DNA of 64,000 nt from Atrina japonica (lineage: Eukaryota > Mollusca > Bivalvia > Pterioida > Pinnidae), in the NCBI GenBank assembly GCA_030159075.1, contig BROG01000442.1, positions 375,501-439,500 of the forward strand. The letters are read 5' to 3'. Of this stretch, positions 22,148-35,845 are shown in pieces; the first letter of the stretch is position 1; every line of letters begins with the position of its first letter. The notes beneath the pieces are model-generated. The model had not been told where the DNA came from and ran no database searches. It saw only the letters and a list, made by a program, of their open reading frames with translations. A program made the position numbers and the translations under genes.

Positions 22148-25100
22148 GACATGTAAACTTAGCAAAGGAAAGCACTGCGTGAGACTTGTAAATGTACCAA
22201 AGGGAAGCATTGCGTGGGACATGTAAACTTAGAAAGGAAAGTATTGCGTGAGACTTGTAAACTTAGCAAAGGAAAGTATTGCGTGAGACATGTAAACTTA
22301 GCAAAGGAAAGCATTGCGTGGGACATGTAAACTTAGCAAAGGAAAGCATTGCGTGAGACTTGTAAACTTAGCAAAGGAAAGTATTGCGTGAGACATGTAA
22401 ATGTCTCAAAGGAAAGCATTAAGTGGGATATGTAAACTTAGCAAAGAAAAGCATTGCGTGAGACTTGTAAATGTAGCAAAGGGAAGCATTGCGTGGGACA
22501 TGTAAACTTAGCAAAGGAAAGCATTGCTTGAGACTTGTAAACTTAGCAAAGGAAAGTATTGCGTGAGACATGTAAACTTAGCAGAGGAAAGCATTGTGTG
22601 AGACATGTAAACTTAGCAAAGGAAAGCATTGCGTGAGACATGTAAACGTAGCAAAGGAAAGCATTGAGTGCGACATGTAAACTTAGCAAAGGAAAGCATT
22701 CAGTGCGACATGTAACTTAGCAAAGGAAAGCATTGCATGAAACATGTAAATGTCTCAAAGGAAAGCATTGCGTGGGACATGTAAACTTAGCAAAGGAAAG
22801 CATTGCATGAAACATCTACATATAGCAAAGGAAAGCATTGCGTGAGACTTGTAAACTTGGCAAAAGAAAGCATTGCGTGAGACTTGTAAACTTAGCAAAG
22901 GAAAGCATTGTATGAGACATGTGAACATAGCAAAGGAAAGCAATGCGTAGGACATGTAAACTTAGCAAAGGAAAGCATTGAGTGGGACTTGTAAACTTAG
23001 CAAAGGAAAGTATTGCGGGAGACATGTAAACTTAGCAAAGGAAAGCATTGCGTGGGAAATGTAAACTTAGCAAAGGAAAGCATTGCGTGATACATGTAAA
23101 CTTAGCAAAGGAAAGCATTGCGTGAGACTTGTAAATGTCTCAAAGGAAAGCATTAAGTGGGACATGTAAACTTAACAAAGGAAAACATTGCGTGAGACTT
23201 GTAAATGTAGCAAAGGGAAGCATTGCGTGGGACATGTAAACTTAGCAAAGGAAAGCATTTCTTGAGCCTTGTAACCTTAGCAAAGGAAAGTATTGCGTGA
23301 GACATGTAAACTTAGCAAAGGAAAGCATTGTATGAGACATGTGAACTTAGCAAAGGAAACCATTGCGTGAGACATGTAAATGTAGGAAAGGGAAGCATTG
23401 CGTGAGACATGTAAACTTAGCAAAGGAAAAAGTTGCGTGAGCCTTTGTAAACTTAGCAAAGGAAAGTATTGCGTGAGACATGTAAACTTAGCAAAGGAAA
23501 GCATTGTATGAGACATGTGAAGTTAGTAAAGGAAAGCATTGCGTGGGACATGTAAATGTAGCAAAAGAAAGCATTGCGTGAGATTTGTAAACTTAGCGAA
23601 GGAAACCATTGCGTGAGACTTGTAAACTTAGCAAAGGAAAGCATTGAGTGGGACATATAAACTTAGCAAAGGAAGGCAATCAGTGGGACATGTAACTTAG
23701 TAAAGGAAAGCATTGCATGAAACATGTGAATGTCTCAATGGAAAGCATTGCGTGTGACATGTAAACTTAGCAAAGGAAAGCATTGCATGAAACATGTAAA
23801 TGTAGCAAAGGAAACCATTGCGTGAGACTTGTAAACTTAGCAAAGGAAAGCATTGCGCGAGACATGTAACTTAGCAAAGGAAAGCATTGCGTGAGATTTG
23901 TAAACTTAGCAAAGGAAAGTATTGCGTGAGACTTGTAAACTTAGCAAAGGAAAGCATTGTGTGAGACATGTAAACTTAGCAAAGGAAACCATTGCGTGAG
24001 ACATGTAAATGTAGCAAAGGGAAGCATTGCGTGAGACATGTAAACTTAGCAAAGGAAAAAGTTGCGTGAGCCTTTGTAAACTTAGCAAAGGAAAGTATTG
24101 AGTGAGACATGTAAACTTAGCAAAGGAAAGCATTGTGTGAGACATGTAAACTTAGCAAAGGAAAGCATTGCATGGGAAATGTAAACTTAGCAAAGGAAAG
24201 CTTTGAGTGGGACATGTAAACTTAGCAAAGGAAAGCATTGCGTAGGACATGTAAACTTAGCAAAGGAAAGCATTGCATGGGACATGTAAACTTAGCAAAG
24301 GAAAGCATTCAGTGGGACATGTAAACTTAGCAAAGGAAAGCATTCAGTGGGACATGTAAACTTAGCAAAGGAAAGCATTGCATGAAACGTGTAAATGTCT
24401 CAAAGGAAAGCATTGAGTGGGACATGTAAGCTAAGCAAAGGAAAGCATTGCGTAGGACATGTAAACTTAGCAAAGGAAAGCATTGCATGGGACATGTAAA
24501 CATAGCAAAGGAAAGCATTGAGTGGGACATGTAAACTTAGGAAAGGAAAGCATTCAATGGGACATGTAAACTTAGCAAAGGAAAGCATTGCATGAAACAT
24601 GTAAAATGTCTCAAAGGAAAAGCATTGCGTGGGACATTTAAACTTAGCAAAGGAAAGCATTGCATGAAACATGTAAATGTAGCAAAGCAAAGCATTGCGT
24701 GAGACTTGTAAACTTAGCAAAAGAAAGCATTGCGTGAGACTTGTAAACTTAGCAAAGGAAAGCATTGTGTGAGGCATGTAAACTTAGCAAAGGAAAGCAT
24801 TGCCTGAGACATGTAAATGTAGCAAAGGGAAGCATTGCGTGAGACATGTAAACTTAGCAAAGGAAAAAGTTGAATGAGCCTTTGTAAATATAGCAAAGGA
24901 AAGTATTGCGTGAGACATGTAAACTTAGCAAAGGAAAGCATTGCATGAGACATGTGAACTTATCAAAGGAAATCATTGCGTAGGACATGTAAACTTAGCA
25001 AAGGAAAGCATTGAGTGGGACATATAAACTTAGCAAAGGAAAGCATTCAGTGGGACATGTAAACTTAGCAAATGAAAGCATTGCATGAAACATGTAAATG

Positions 25101-28100
25101 TTTCAAAGGAAAGCATTGCGTGGGACATGTAAACGTAGCAAAGGAAAGCATTGCGTAGGACATGTAAACTTAGCAAAGGAAATCATTGCATGGGACATGT
25201 AAACTTAGCAAAGGAAAGCATTGAGTGGGACATGTAAACTAGCAAAGGAAAAGCATTCAATGGGACATGTAAACTTAGCAAAGGAAAGCATTGCATGAAA
25301 CATGTAAATGTCTCAAAGGAAAGCATTGCGTGGGACATTTAAACTTAGCAAAGGAAAGCATTTCATGAAACATGTAAATGTAGCAAAGGAAAGCATTGCG
25401 TGAGACTTGTAAACTTAGCAAAGGAAAGCATTGCGTGAGACATGTAAACTTAGCAAAGGAAAGCATTGCGTGAGACTTGTAAACTTAGCAAAGGAAAGCA
25501 TTGTGTGAGGCATGTAAACTTAGCAAAGGAAAGCATTGCGTGAGACATGTAAATGTAGCAAAGGGAAGCATTGCGTGAGACATGTAAACTTAGCAAAGGA
25601 AAAAGTTGAATGAGCCTTTGTAAATATAGCAAAGGAAAGTATTGCGTGAGACATGTAAACTTAGCAAAGGAAAGCATTGCATGAGACATGTGAACTTATC
25701 AAAGGAAATCATTGCGTAGGACATGTAAACTTAGCAAAGGAAAGCATTGAGTGGGACATATAAACTTAGCAAAGAAAAGCATTCAGTGGGACATGTAAAC
25801 TTAGCAAAGGAAGGCATTGCATGAAACATGTAAATGTTTCAAAGGAAAGCATTGCGTGGGACATGTAAACTAAGCAATGGAAAGCATTGCGTAGGACATG
25901 TAAACTTAGCAAAGGAAATCATTGCATGGGACATGTAAACTTAGCAAAGGAAAGCATTGAGTGGGACATGTAAACTTAGCAAAGGAAAGCATTCAATGGG
26001 ACATGTAAACTTAGCAAAGGAAAGCATTGCATGAAACATGTAAATGTCTCAAAGGAAAGCATTGCGTGGGACATTTAAACTTAGCAAAGGAAAGAATTGC
26101 ATGAAACATGTAAATGTAGCAAAGGAAAGCATTGCGTGAGACTTGTAAACTTAGCAAAAGAAAGCATTGCCTGAGACATGTAAACTTAGCAAAGGAAAGC
26201 ATTGCGTGAGACTTGTAAACTTAGCAAAGGAAAGCATTGTGTGAGGCATGTAAACTTAGCAAAGGAAAGCATTGCGTGAAACATGTAAATGTAGCAAATG
26301 GAAGCATTGCGTGAAACATGTAAACTTAGCAAAGGAAAAAGTTGAATGAGCCTTTGTCAACTTAGGAAAGGAAAGTATTGCGTGAGACATGTAAACTTAG
26401 CAAAGGAAAGCATTGCATGAGACATGTGAACTTAGCAAAGGAAATCATTGCGTAGGACATGTAAACTTAGCAAAGGAAAGTATTGAGTGGGACATATAAA
26501 CTTACAAAGGAAGGCATTCAGTGGGACATGTAACTTAGCAAAGGAAAGCATTGCATGAAACATGTAAATATGTCAACGGAAAGCATTGCGTGTGACATGT
26601 AAACTTAGCAAAGGAAAGCATTGCATGATACATGTAAATGTAGCAAAGGAAAGCATTGCGTGAGACTTGTAAACTTAGCAAAGGAAAGCATTGCGTGAGA
26701 CTTGTAAACTTAGCAAAGGAAAGCATTGCATGGGAAATGTAAACTTAGCAAAGGAAAGCTTTGAGTGGGACATGTAAACTTAGCAAAGGAAAGCATTGCG
26801 TAGGACATGTAAACTTAGCAAAGGAAAGCATTGCATGGGACATGTAAACTTAGCAAAGGAAAGCATTCAGTGGGACATGTAAAACTTAGCAAAGGAAAGC
26901 ATTCAGTGGGACATGTAAACTTAGCAAAGGAAAGCATTGCATGAAACGTGTAAATGTCTCAAAGGAAAGCATTGAGTGGGACATGTAAGCTAAGCAAAGG
27001 AAAGCATTGCGTAGGACATGTAAACTTAGCAAAGGAAAGCATTGCATGGGACATGTAAACATAGCAAAGGAAAGCATTGAGTGGGACATGTAAACTTAGG
27101 AAAGGAAAGCATTCAATGGGACATGTAAACTTAGCAAAGGAAAGCATTGCATGAAACATGTAAATGTCTCAAAGGAAAGCATTGCGTGGGACATTTAAAC
27201 TTAGCAAAGGAAAGCATTGCATGAAACATGTAAATGTAGCAAAGCAAAGCATTGCGTGAGACTTGTAAACTTAGCAAAAGAAAGCATTGCGTGAGACTTG
27301 TAAACTTAGCAAAGGAAAGCATTGTGTGAGAGGCATGTAAACTTAGCAAAGGAAAGCATTGCCTGAGACATGTAAATGTAGCAAAGGGAAGCATTGCGTG
27401 AGACATGTAAACTTAGCAAAGGAAAAAGTTGAATGAGCCTTTGTAAATATAGCAAAGGAAGTATTGCGTGTAGACATGTAAACTTAGCAAAGGAAAGCAT
27501 TGCATGAGACATGTGAACTTATCAAAGGAAATCATTGCGTAGGACATGTAAACTTAGCAAAGGAAAGCATTGAGTGGGACATATAAAACTTAGCAAAGGA
27601 AAGCATTCAGTGGGACATGTAAACTTAGCAAATGAAAGCATTGCATGAAAACATGTAAATGTTTCAAAGGAAAGCATTGCGTGGGACATGTAAACGTAGC
27701 AAAGGAAAGCATTGCGTAGGACATGTAAACTTAGCAAAGGAAATCATTGCATGGGACATGTAAACTTAGCAAAGGAAAGCATTGAGTGGGACATGTAAAC
27801 TTAGCAAAGGAAAGCATTCAATGGGACATGTAAACTTAGCAAAGGAAAGCATTGCATGAAACATGTAAATGTCTCAAAGGAAAGCATTGCGTGGGACATT
27901 TAAACTTAGCAAAGGAAAGCATTTCATGAAACATGTAAATGTAGCAAAGGAAAGCATTGCGTGAGACTTGTAAACTTAGCAAAGGAAAGCATTGCGTGAG
28001 ACATGTAAACTTAGCAAAGGAAAGCATTGCGTGAGACTTTGTAAACTTAGCAAAGGAAAGCATTGTGTGAGGCATGTAAACTTAGCAAAGGAAAGCATTG

Positions 28101-31100
28101 CGTGAGACATGTAAATGTAGCAAAGGGAAGCATTGCGTTAGACATGTAAACTTAGCAAAGGAAAAAGTTGAATGAGCCTTTGTAAATATAGCAAAGGAAA
28201 GTATTGCGTGAGACATGTAAACTTAGCAAAGGAAAGCATTGCATGAGACATGTGAACTTATCAAAGGAAATCATTGCGTAGGACATGTAAACTTAGCAAA
28301 GGAAAGCATTGAGTGGGACATATAAACTTAGCAAAGAAAAGCATTCAGTGGGACATGTAAACTTAGCAAAGGAAGGCATTGCATGAAACATGTAAATGTT
28401 TCAAAGGAAAGCATTGCGTGGGACATGTAAACTAAGCAATGGAAAGCATTGCGTAGGACATGTAAACTTAGCAAAGGAAATCATTGCATGGGACATGTAA
28501 ACTTAGCAAAGGAAAGCATTCAGTGGGACATGTAAACTTAGCAAAGGAAAGCATTCAATGGGACATGTAAACTTAGCAAAGGAAAGCATTGCATGAAACA
28601 TGTAATTGTCTCAAAGGAAAGCATTGCGTGGGACATTTAAACTTAGCAAAGGAAAGCATTGCATGAAACATGTAAATGTAGCAAAGGAAAGCATTGCGTG
28701 AGACTTGTAAACTTAGCAAAAGAAAGCATTGCCTGAGACATGTAAACTTAGCAAAGGAAAGCATTGCGTGAGACTTGTAAACTTAGCAAAGGAAAGCATT
28801 GTGTGAGGCATGTAAACTTAGCAAAGGAAAGCATTGCGTGAGACATGTAAATGTAGCAAATGGAAGCATTGCGTGAGACATGTAAACTTAGCAAAGGAAA
28901 AAGTTGAATGAGCCTTTGTCAACTTAGGAAAGGAAAGTATTGCGTGAGACATGTAAACTTAGCAAAGGAAAGCATTGCATGAGACATGTGAAACTTAGCA
29001 AAGGAAATCATTGCGTAGGACATGTAAACTTAGCAAAGGAAAGTATTGAGTGGGACATATAAACTTACAAAGGAAGGCATTCAGTGGGACATGTAACTTA
29101 GCAAAGGAAAGCATTGCATGAAACATGTAAATATGTCAACGGAAAGCATTGCGTGTGACATGTAAACTTAGCAAAGGAAAGCATTGCATGATACATGTAA
29201 ATGTAGCAAAGGAAAGCATTGCGTGAGACTTGTAAACTTAGCAAAGGAAAGCATTGCGTGAGACTTGTAAACTTAGCAAAGGAAAGCATTGTGTGAGACT
29301 TGTAAACTTAGGAAAGGAAAGTATTGCGTAAGACATGTAAACTTAGCAAAGGAAAGCATTGTGTGAGACATGTAAACTTAGCAAAGGAAAGCATTGCGTA
29401 GGACATGTAAACTTAGCAAAGGAAAGCATTGCATGGGACATGTAAACTTAGCAAAGGAAAGAATTGAGTGGGACATGTAAACTTAGCAAAGGAAAGCATT
29501 CAGTGGGACATGTAAACTTAGCAAAGGAAAGCATTGCATGAAACATGTAAATGTCTCAAAGGAAAACATTGCGTGGGACATGTAAACTTAGCAAAGGAAA
29601 GCATTGCATGAAACACGTAAATGTAGCAAAGGAAAGCATTGCATGAGACATGTAAACGTAGCAAAAGAATCCATTCAGTGGGACATGTAAACTTAGCAAA
29701 GGAAAGCATTGCATGAAACATGTAAATGTTTCAAAGGAAAGCATTGCGTGGGACATGTAAACTTAGCAAAGGAAAGCATTGAGTGGGACATGTAAACTTC
29801 GCAAAGGAAAGCATTGCATGGGACATGTAAACTTAGCAAAGGAAGGCATTCAGTGGGACATGTAAACTTAGCAAAGGAAAGCATTGCATGTAACATGTAA
29901 ATGTCTCAAAGGAAAGCATTGCGTGGGACATTGAAACTTAGCAAAGGAAAGCATTGCATGAAACATGTAAATGTAGCAAAGGAAAGCATTGCATGAGACA
30001 TGTAAACTTAGCAAAGGAAAGCATTGCGTGAGACATGTAAACTTAGCAAAGGAAAGCATTGCGTGAGACTTGTAAACTTAGCAAAGGAAAGCATTGCGTG
30101 AGACATGTAAATGTAGCAAAGGGAAGCATTGCGTGAGACATGTAAACTTAGCAAAGGAAAAAGTTGAATGAACCTTTGTAAACTTAGCAAAGGAAAGTAT
30201 TGCGTGAGACATGTAAACTTAGCAAAGGAAAGCATTGTATGAGACATGTGAACTTAGCAAAGGAAATCAATGCTTGGGACATGTAAATTTAGCAAAGGAA
30301 AGCATTGAGTGGGACATATAAACTTAGCAAAGGAAATCATTGCATGAAACATGTAAATGTCTCAAATGGAAAGCATTGCGTGTGACATGTAAACTTAGCA
30401 AAGGAAAGCATTGCATGAAACATGTAAATGTAGCAAAGGAAAGCATTGCGTGAGACTTGTAAACTTAGCAAAGGAAAGCATTGCGTGAGACATGTAAACT
30501 TAGGAAAGGAAAGCATTGCGTGAGACTTGTAAACTTAGGAAAGGAAAGCATTGCGTGAGACTTGTAAACTTAGCAAAGGAAAGTATTGCGTGAGACATGT
30601 AAACTTAGCAAAGGAAAGCATTGTGTGAGACATGTAAACTTAGCAAAGGGAAGCATTGCGTGAGAGATGTGAACTATTAGCAAAGGAAAAAGTTGCGTGA
30701 GCCTTTGTAAACTTATCAAAGGAAAGCATTGCGTGAGACATGTAAATGTAGCAAAGGAAAGTATTGCGTGAGACTTGTAAACTTAGCAAAGGAAAGCATT
30801 GCGTGAGACTTGTAAACTTAGCAAAGGAAAGCATTGCGTGAGACTTGTAAACTTAGCAAAGGAAAGTATTGCGTGAGACATGTAAACTTAGCAAAGGAAA
30901 GCATTGTGTGAGACATGTAAACTTAGCAAAGGAAGGCATTCAGTGGGACATGTAAACTTAGCAAAGGAAAGCATTGCATGTAACATGTAAATGTCTCAAA
31001 GGAAAGCATTGCGTGGGACATTGAAACTTAGCAAAGGAAAGCATTGCATGAAGCATGTAAATGTAGCAAAGGAAAGCATTGCATGAGACATGTAAACTTA

Positions 31101-32359
31101 GCAAAGGAAAGCATTGCGTGAGACATGTAAACTTAGCAAAGGAAAGCATTGCGTGAGACTTGTAAACTTAGCAAAGGAAAGCATTGCGTGAGACATGTAA
31201 ATGTAGCAAAGGGAAGCATTGCGTGAGACATGTAAACTTAGCAAAGGAAAAAGTTGAATGAACCTTTGTAAACTTAGCAAAGGAAAGTATTGCGTGAGAC
31301 ATGTAAACTTAGCAAAGGAAAGCATTGTATGAGACATGTGAACTTAGCAAAGGAAATCATTGCTTGGGACATGTAAATTTAGCAAAGGAAAGCATTGAGT
31401 GGGACATATAAACTTAGCAAAGGAAATCATTGCATGAAACATGTAAATGTCTCAATGGAAAGCATTGCGTGTGACATGTAAACTTAGCAAAGGAAAGCAT
31501 TGCATGAAACATGTAAATGTAGCAAAGGAAAGCATTGCGTGAGACTTGTAAACTTAGCAAAGGAAAGCATTGCGTGAGACATGTAAACTTAGGAAAGGAA
31601 AGCATTGCGTGAGACTTGTAAACTTAGGAAAGGAAAGCATTGCGTGAGACTTGTAAACTTAGCAAAGGAAAGTATTGCGTGAGACATGTAAACTTAGCAA
31701 AGGAAAGCATTGTGTGAGACATGTAAACTTAGCAAAGGGAAGCATTGCGTGAGAGATGTGAACTTAGCAAAGGAAAAAGTTGCGTGAGCCTTTGTAAACT
31801 TATCAAAGGAAAGCATTGCGTGAGACATGTAAATGTAGCAAAGGAAAGTATTGCGTGAGACTTGTAAACTTAGCAAAGGAAAGCATTGCGTGAGACTTGT
31901 AAACTTAGCAAAGGAAAGCATTGCGTGAGACTTGTAAACTTAGCAAAGGAAAGTATTGCGTGAGACATGTAAACTTAGCAAAGGAAAGCATTGTGTGAGA
32001 CATGTAAACTTAGCAAAGGGAAGCATTGCGTGAGATATGTGAACTTAGCAAAGGAAAAAGTTGCGTGAGCCATTGTAAACTTATCAAAGGAAAGCATTGC
32101 GTGAGACATGTAAACTTAGCAAAGGAAAGCATTGCGTAGGACATGTAAACTTAGCAAAGGAAAGCATTGCATGGGACATGTAAACTTAGCAAAGGAAAGC
32201 ATTGAGTGGGACATGTAAACTTAGCAAAGGAAAGCATTCAGTGGGACATGTAAACTTAGCAAAGGAAAGCATTGCATGAAACATGTAAATGTAGCAAAGG
32301 AAAGCATTGCATGAAACACGTAAACGTAGCAAAAGAAAGTACTGCGTGAAACATGTAAA
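22148..32359. repeat. 10.2-kb satellite of ~35-bp monomers with higher-order repeats
   Basis: About 290 head-to-tail monomers of the form GTAAACTTAGCAAAGGAAAG plus CATTGCGTGAGACAT. Variant monomers carry ATGTCTCAAAGG, GCATTCAGTGGGAC, or AAAGTTG(C/A)(G/A)TGAGCCTTTG. Larger units are duplicated on top: ~2.56 kb (about 24170-26728 and 26729-29288), ~1.09 kb (29841-30930 and 30931-~32020), ~0.74 kb and ~0.63 kb. The many minus-strand frames (LSFAKFT, CFPLLSL, NAFLC) are products of the monomer sequence, not genes. Confidence 0.98.
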
Positions 32360-33470
32360 GAACCCTTAATTTGGCGTTTGGCATTAATAAAACAAGTCAA
32401 TATTACTGAGACTCAATCTAAAGCAGGTAAAATCTTCGTATAATTGGAGATAAATCAATGTTGGAACAAACAGCTCCAAAAACATACAAATTACAGATAT
32501 CAATGTATTAAAGACACCTACCTTTTTGTATTTTTACTACTTCACTTTTTCTCTCTCGTTGTCATTGCAACAGATTACTTCTGTATTTAATGAGACACAA
32601 ATCAAAACTTTCTGCAAATCTTTGTAATGTATAATCCAATCATTGTAAAATTTCAAATATTCTGCTTTGTATGGAGTAATGTCACGTCCCCAAATGACAA
32701 AGGTAGCTCTGATTACATATTTTCTATTAATATTCATAGATATCGGATCTAAAATCTTCTTTTAAACTATAAAAGTATTTACGAAAACGGACATTTTATC
32801 ATGTATGTGCATTTATCATTAATCATTATCATTAATTAACATGATTTTACGCGTTCCAATTTTTTTTCCTTGTAATTCTTTGATAACGCGCTTGTACTAT
32901 GTAAACACAATACGTTTTACTGATCTGATCGCGCATATGAAAGCAGAATATCAGCCAAAGCCTTGGTAGACCAAACAAAATTGACAGATTTTGCCAGAAA
33001 AAAATACCATAAAAGATTACAACACTCGATGGGTGGTTATTAGAACTTCTAGATTCTCATACCACAGTCTTACTTGACCGGTACTTCACGTTTTTAGTGT
33101 GATGTTGCCCATATCATGTTATATTAGATAAATAAAGTACTTCTAGTCAACTGATCACTTGGATGAAGAAGAGGACCATGATAAAACTAACTGTTCTTGA
33201 AAATTGTAAAATGAGTATGAGTATGAGTATGTTTGCGCACTTGTCTTGTTTATCGGTAGAAATGTATATTGATATTAAAACATTGGCTTCTTGTTGTTAT
33301 TTTGGATTATAGCTTGCGTTTAAGCTATAAAAGGATTCTCTCCAGAGCGACAGATTGTGTCATATCAGTTATGCATCTTTTGTTTTGTTTTGGAAAAAGG
33401 TACACTCTATTTATAAATAGTCATTATGGAAAATTGCATTATATTTTTTCTGAGCATGAACATGTAACGG
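32360..33470. other. Anonymous AT-rich DNA
   Basis: No gene or repeat recognised apart from short GAGTAT repeats near 33212. Confidence 0.55.
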
Positions 33471-33479
33471 TGATATGAT

Positions 33480-33525
33480 CTCACGATCAAGAGTCGAGCG
33501 CGCTACCGACTGAGCCAAATGTATA
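33480..33525 (-). repeat. tRNA-derived SINE head fragment
   Basis: On the minus strand it reads TTGGCTCAGTCGGTAGCGCG, the A-box part of the SINE at 34075-34235, without a good B box. Confidence 0.6.
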
Positions 33526-34074
33526 TAGACTCTACCATATAACTGAGATTAACAATCGAATCTCAGAATTTATCCCTGTCCTACAGAAAAACACAAAACA
33601 CAACCAACTATATCTCTGGTATCCTGTAACAAAATCGATATTGCCTGTCATGATAAAGAACACGCAATAAAAAATACCCAAAATTTCAATCTTGTATTGA
33701 ATTTATCGAGTCGAGAGAATTTTGCCAATCAATTACTTGCAGCATTTAGTGACAATTTTGTTGGTCTGCTTTACTTTGTTCTATTTGGTAATTAAACAAA
33801 AGCGAAAAATAAATCGAAATTAAAAGTTGTTTTGATTTTCTTGGTTGCCGCAGTGAACCATCTAATATTTCGTTTTATACTACTTAGACTGATACGCAAT
33901 AACAAAAATGAAAATAGAAAGAAAAACAAGTTATGCATAGAAAGCGCCATTTAAAGGCACATAGCCGCTAAAACTGACCATCAAGAAATATCAATTAATG
34001 CTCTCTGATTCACACATTATACAATTTAATGACATACAAAGCAAAACTAGTGCACACATACACTGCAGTTAAGA
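33526..34074. other. Anonymous AT-rich DNA
   Basis: Nothing recognised. Confidence 0.5.
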
Positions 34075-34235
34075 GCCGGCCTGGCTCAGTCGGTAGCGAG
34101 CTCGACTCAGGATTGTGAGGTCATGAGTTCGAGTCCCGCCGGCGACAGGTTGGTTTCCTGTCTTTCGGATAAGGCAGTAAAAACAGGAGGTGTCGTGTCA
34201 CAGTAGGTGTATTTCACTGAAAACTGCAATAAATT
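34075..34235 (+). mobile_element. tRNA-derived SINE
   Basis: A tRNA-like head (34075-34146) has a GCCGGC acceptor-like pair, an A box in TGGCTCAGTCGGTAGCGAG and a B box in GGTCATGAGTTCGAGTCCC. The body follows with CTTTCGGATAAGGCAGTAAA and GGAGGTGTCGTGTCACAG, resembling the conserved central domain of molluscan SINEs. It is a retroposon transcribed by RNA polymerase III, not a functional tRNA gene. Confidence 0.75.
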
Positions 34236-34711
34236 CATTTTTCGAAATAACAGGGATAAAAATATTGTATTTCTATGCAAATACTTTTGTCAGTTTCAAG
34301 TTAAAAAGATAAAAACAAAAGAAAGTATTAGTATTCTCTGACCAGTTTGACCCAACGGTTGAAAAGAGGTGTTTTAATCGACAGACTGAAGTCTCTTGAG
34401 GGCATATTCAAAGTAGGGTGTCAAATTATTAATTTGTTTTCAGCTTCATTTCCTTTCTCAAACTATTTCAATGCTCTATTTCTAATCCTACATGCACAGC
34501 TCAATTTCTTTATTGATTTTATCTCTCTTCTTTTCCGCCCTTTGTGTTTTGTAAATTTGGTACCTGTAGGACAACCTGTTTACTTCTTTGTGGAATGTCG
34601 GTAAACTCGGACGCTTCGCAATTCATACCCATCTTTACTCGTATACGTTGGAATTATGGTTACAATGATGACTCAAATCTCAAGCACAAAGAAAAACTAT
34701 CCGTGTTAATT
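34236..34711. other. Anonymous DNA
   Basis: The plus-strand frame 34347-34604 has no recognisable domain and overlaps no homologous signal. Confidence 0.5.
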
Positions 34712-34829
34712 ATTGTATTGTCCGATCCACATAAGATGGCGGGGCGGGGTAACCTTTTGAGTATCATACGGATGATTCTACACACTTTTCGGTTATGGGA
34801 AAACGTTTTATTTCTCACTGGATAATCTC
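34712..34829 (+). repeat. Dispersed repeat family B, copy 1
   Basis: Contains TATTGTCCGAT, AAGATGGCGGGGCGG, ATCATACGGATGATTCTA, TTCGGTTATG and CACTGGATAATC. Matches the reverse strand of 43532-43661 closely. Confidence 0.8.
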
Positions 34830-35146
34830 TAATGTATGATGACCAGTAAAGTAAAATCCCTATAACATAGACGAGTTTAACTTTTAGGTAATAAAGCATA
34901 ACATTTGAATTACACTCATTAGAGTATTCGTTCCTTCTTTACATCTTACACTCATACTAGTAATTTAATAAAACATGTATATAATCACCTGTTCGATTGT
35001 AGAATTATTTATGAAGGTATACATGTATTTACCAACAAGGTAATTACCATAATGCCGTTTGGTACTGAATTGACATACAACTATCTGAGGAAATGAACTG
35101 GCTTCGGAAGAACTTCGCTGACAGAGGTATTGTCCACTTCACAAAA
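34830..35146. other. Anonymous AT-rich DNA
   Basis: Nothing recognised. Confidence 0.5.
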
Positions 35147-35257
35147 CGTGATAGGTGGATTAACCTATTGATTATCTTGCGGATGATTCTAATCAATTTT
35201 TGGTTATGACAATTTTTATGGAAAACAAAACTTTATATTCCCCACTGGATAATCGTA
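35147..35257 (+). repeat. Dispersed repeat family B, copy 2 (diverged)
   Basis: Shares ATTATCTTGCGGATGATTCTA, TTTTGGTTATG and CCCACTGGATAATCGTAGG with the other copies. Confidence 0.65.
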
Positions 35258-35461
35258 GGTAGGATAACAAGAAAGAACGATTATTTTTGTCGGTGAAAAT
35301 TTAATGTCACTATTCTTTATTATCTAAATCTTTAATGTGTCCGGCTCAAGAAAGGGTTCACGAGACTACACCCTGCCAAATTTTATTGATATAAGGTAAA
35401 GGTGCTACTACAATTTTCGAGCTTTTGGTAATTTGATTTTTTTCGAAAAGAAAGAAATTTA

Positions 35462-35476
35462 CCCCCCCCCCCCCCC
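35462..35476. repeat. C homopolymer of 15
   Basis: Uninterrupted run on the plus strand, just outside the foldback element. Confidence 0.95.
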
Positions 35477-35510
35477 GAATGTGCATAGACGTTTATATTG
35501 ATGGGCGCTC

Positions 35511-35845
35511 TCATAGTCGTAAAACCACGGTCCGGAATTGCTATGCACTTGCCTACCCGTGGTTTCATGTACCAGAAATCACTCGTACCTAATGAATATT
35601 TATAAAGGAGTGTGTTCATTTTATCCAATGGCAGTAGTTGTGATCGGCAACGGAAGTTATCGCAAAGTCCGTTGATCTTATACAATTCTGAAATTGTTTA
35701 ATAGCCTTGATCTGATTAGCTGACGAATTCGCGAGCATTAATTGACGCATCATGAATAATAAAAATATGCACGAGTGATTTCGGGCACATGAATCTACGG
35801 GTAGGAAAGAGTATAGCGAATCCCGACCGTGGTGTTACGATGATA
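35511..35845. mobile_element. Foldback (MITE-like) element with ~75-bp inverted arms
   Basis: The left arm 35511-35586 (TCATAGTCGTAAAACCACGG ... CTACCCGTGG ... AAATCACTCGT) pairs with the reverse complement of 35771-35845 with a modest number of mismatches. The inside shows no coding capacity. It looks like a non-autonomous DNA transposon; the family is unknown. Confidence 0.72.

Noticed and set aside
22148..32359. More than 30 minus-strand open frames of 60-125 codons (LSFAKFT/CFPLLSL/NAFLC type)
   Set aside because: They follow mechanically from a 35-bp repeat read in rotating frames; monomers lacking the usual TAA just lengthen them.
22148..32359. CRISPR-like array
   Set aside because: Eukaryotic context, contiguous monomers with no unique spacers and no cas genes; it is a satellite.
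34075..34146. Functional tRNA gene
   Set aside because: It is followed by a SINE body and a partial copy occurs at 33480-33525, so a tRNA-derived SINE fits better.
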